Shown: positions 15,356 to 16,416 of the stretch, piece by piece
How the letters are laid out: each line of letters begins with the position of its first letter
How positions within the stretch are numbered: position 1 is the stretch's first letter
From: an uncultured Ruminococcus sp.
GTDB lineage: Bacteria; Bacillota; Clostridia; Oscillospirales; CAG-382
Length of the DNA stretch: 16,416 nucleotides
Reading direction: 5' to 3'
Assembly (NCBI GenBank): GCA_902783535.1
Contig: CACZRJ010000070.1
Coordinates: 1-16,416 of the forward strand
The notes under the pieces: model-generated
What the model saw: only the letters and a program-made list of their open reading frames with translations
Database searches by the model: none
What the model was told of the DNA's origin: nothing
Program-made: the position numbers and the translations under genes

Positions 15356-15996
15356 ACAGTCTGGTGATTGGCATCTGCGGAGGAACAGGGAGCGGGAAAA
15401 CGACGCTCGCCCAGCGTATCGTCGAGTCTGTCGGGGAGGACGCTGCTCTGATCGGCATGGACTCCTATTACAAGAACAACACGAATCTGACGTTTGAGGA
15501 GCGGTGCAGGATCAATTACGATCACCCCGACGCGTTCGACACCGATCTTTTGCTGAAAGATCTCAGAACGCTGAAAAGCGGCGGATCGATCGAATGCCCG
15601 ACGTACGATTACGCTAGGCATCTGCGCTCGGAAAAGACAATCCGTGTCGAAAGCAGGCACCTGATCATCATTGAAGGGATCCTGCTGTTCGCCAACCCGG
15701 ATATCGTGAAGGAACTGGACGTCAAAATTTTCGTCGACACCGACGCGGACGTCAGAATCCTTCGAAGGATCATGCGCGACGTCAACGAGCGGGGACGCAG
15801 CCTCGAGTCGGTCATCACACAGTATCTCGAGACGGTCAAGCCGATGCACGACAGCTTTATCGAGCCGTCCAAGCGGGTGGCGGACATCATCGTCCCGGAA
15901 GGCGGATTCAATCACGTCGCGTTCGACGTTATATGCAGCATGCTGAAGAAAAAGGTTCAGGAACGAAAGGAGAAAAAAGACAATGAAACAGTTTGA
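15352..15996 (+). CDS. udk: uridine kinase (uridine/cytidine), GTG start
   Basis: The 214-residue enzyme phosphorylates uridine and cytidine to UMP and CMP. The Walker A loop is GGTGSGKTT at residues 10-18. MDSYYKN, FEERCRINYDHPDAFD and CPTYDYARHLRS are the nucleoside-binding blocks typical of Udk, and RRIMRDVNERGRSLESV is the lid. The length equals E. coli Udk (213). The frame is open from an ATG at 15289, but that adds 21 residues lying over the tdk tail. The GTG at 15352 has GGAGGG (15340-15345) 6 bases upstream and overlaps the tdk stop as GTGA, giving the normal N-terminus. Translation is probably coupled to tdk. Its own end overlaps the next gene by 14 bases. Confidence 0.94.
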   Translation: MNSLVIGICGGTGSGKTTLAQRIVESVGEDAALIGMDSYYKNNTNLTFEERCRINYDHPDAFDTDLLLKDLRTLKSGGSIECPTYDYARHLRSEKTIRVESRHLIIIEGILLFANPDIVKELDVKIFVDTDADVRILRRIMRDVNERGRSLESVITQYLETVKPMHDSFIEPSKRVADIIVPEGGFNHVAFDVICSMLKKKVQERKEKKDNETV

Positions 15997-16416
15997 CACG
16001 TTCGGTGTAATGATCGACTGCTCAAGAAACGCGGTGATGACGCCGGAAAGCCTGAAAAAGTTCATACGACTGATCGCTAAGATGGGGTACAACCAGCTCC
16101 AGCTTTATATGGAGGAGACGTACGAGGTCGACGGCGAACCGTATTTCGGCTATCTCCGCGGAAGATATACCCAGAACGAGCTGCGCGATCTGGACGCGTT
16201 TGCCGCGTCCGAGGGCGTGGAACTCGTTCCTTGCATTCAGACGCTGGCGCATATGAATGCCGCGGTCCGCTGGCCGAAATATGCCGCCATTACCGATACA
16301 AGAGATATTCTTTTGGTCGGTGACGAACGGACATACGATCTTATTGAACATATGTTCTCTTCTTTAAGAAAGTGCTTCCGCTCCGGGAAGATCCATATCG
16401 GAATGGACGAGGCCGC
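15983..16416 (+). CDS. GH20-like beta-N-acetylhexosaminidase, 3' end outside window
   Basis: The first 144 codons of a larger gene are present. The start at 15983 has AAAGGAG (15966-15972) 10 bases upstream and lies inside the last codons of udk, in another frame. The product begins with GVMIDCSRNAVM, followed by QLQLYMEETYEVDGEPYFGY, ELVPCIQTLAHM and IHIGMDEA. These match the catalytic TIM barrel of intracellular GH20-family exo-beta-N-acetylhexosaminidases of Firmicutes. Asp142-Glu143 is the substrate-assisted catalytic pair of the family. No signal peptide is seen, so it would act on imported GlcNAc- or GalNAc-containing glycosides in the cytosol. Its place at the end of a nucleoside operon is unusual. 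The truncation is due to the window only. Confidence 0.88.
   Translation, partial: MKQFDTFGVMIDCSRNAVMTPESLKKFIRLIAKMGYNQLQLYMEETYEVDGEPYFGYLRGRYTQNELRDLDAFAASEGVELVPCIQTLAHMNAAVRWPKYAAITDTRDILLVGDERTYDLIEHMFSSLRKCFRSGKIHIGMDEA

Noticed and set aside
1..16416. CRISPR arrays, tRNA/rRNA genes, transposons, phage genes, long direct repeats
   Set aside because: Looked for along the window; none seen by eye.

Overview
The window looks like a chromosomal segment of a GC-rich member of the Clostridia, most likely a plant- or glycan-degrading gut or rumen lineage. The reasons are strong GGAGG-type ribosome binding sites, sigma-A-like promoters with 17-bp spacers, a dockerin-bearing secreted esterase-like protein, a GH26-like lipoprotein, a lineage-typical ferredoxin-type aldo/keto reductase, a DUF1846 protein and a Bacillus/Clostridium-style pyrimidine-nucleoside phosphorylase. 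The species cannot be fixed from the sequence. No tRNA, rRNA, CRISPR array, insertion sequence or phage gene was seen.

Layout. (1) 86-5112, plus strand: a lipoprotein with a GH26-like glycosidase domain, a secreted SGNH-hydrolase-like protein with a discoidin-like domain and a C-terminal type I dockerin, and an aldo/keto reductase with two 4Fe-4S motifs. This group is closed by a probable two-way terminator at 5151-5200. (2) 5209-7721, minus strand: a DUF1846 protein and a diacylglycerol-kinase-family lipid kinase, each with its own near-consensus promoter. (3) 7858-8580, plus strand: the tRNA modification enzyme TcdA, transcribed divergently from the lipid kinase. (4) 8584-10212, minus strand: a two-gene cation export unit, mntP followed by a Na+/Ca2+-exchanger-family antiporter. 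(5) 10415 to the right edge, plus strand: a tightly packed nucleoside operon, deoC - deoD - deoB::cdd (one fused reading frame) - pdp - tdk - udk - GH20-family hexosaminidase (cut by the window edge).

How the genes work together. In the nucleoside operon, DeoD and Pdp split purine and pyrimidine nucleosides to base plus (deoxy)ribose-1-phosphate. The phosphopentomutase half of the fusion converts this to the 5-phosphate, and DeoC cleaves deoxyribose-5-phosphate to acetaldehyde and glyceraldehyde-3-phosphate. The cytidine deaminase half feeds cytidine and deoxycytidine into the uridine and deoxyuridine pools. Tdk and Udk catalyse the opposing fate, rephosphorylation to nucleotides. Catabolic and salvage arms therefore share one transcript.

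The most noteworthy items are the phosphopentomutase-cytidine deaminase fusion with all recognisable catalytic and metal residues retained in both halves, the GH20 gene translationally overlapping udk at the end of a nucleoside operon, the non-canonical P-loop of the thymidine kinase, the dockerin-tagged SGNH protein beside a GH26-like lipoprotein, and dyad symmetries lying on the mntP and deoC promoters. I saw no convincing wholly new multi-gene system. Function calls rest on motif recognition by eye, without database searches.
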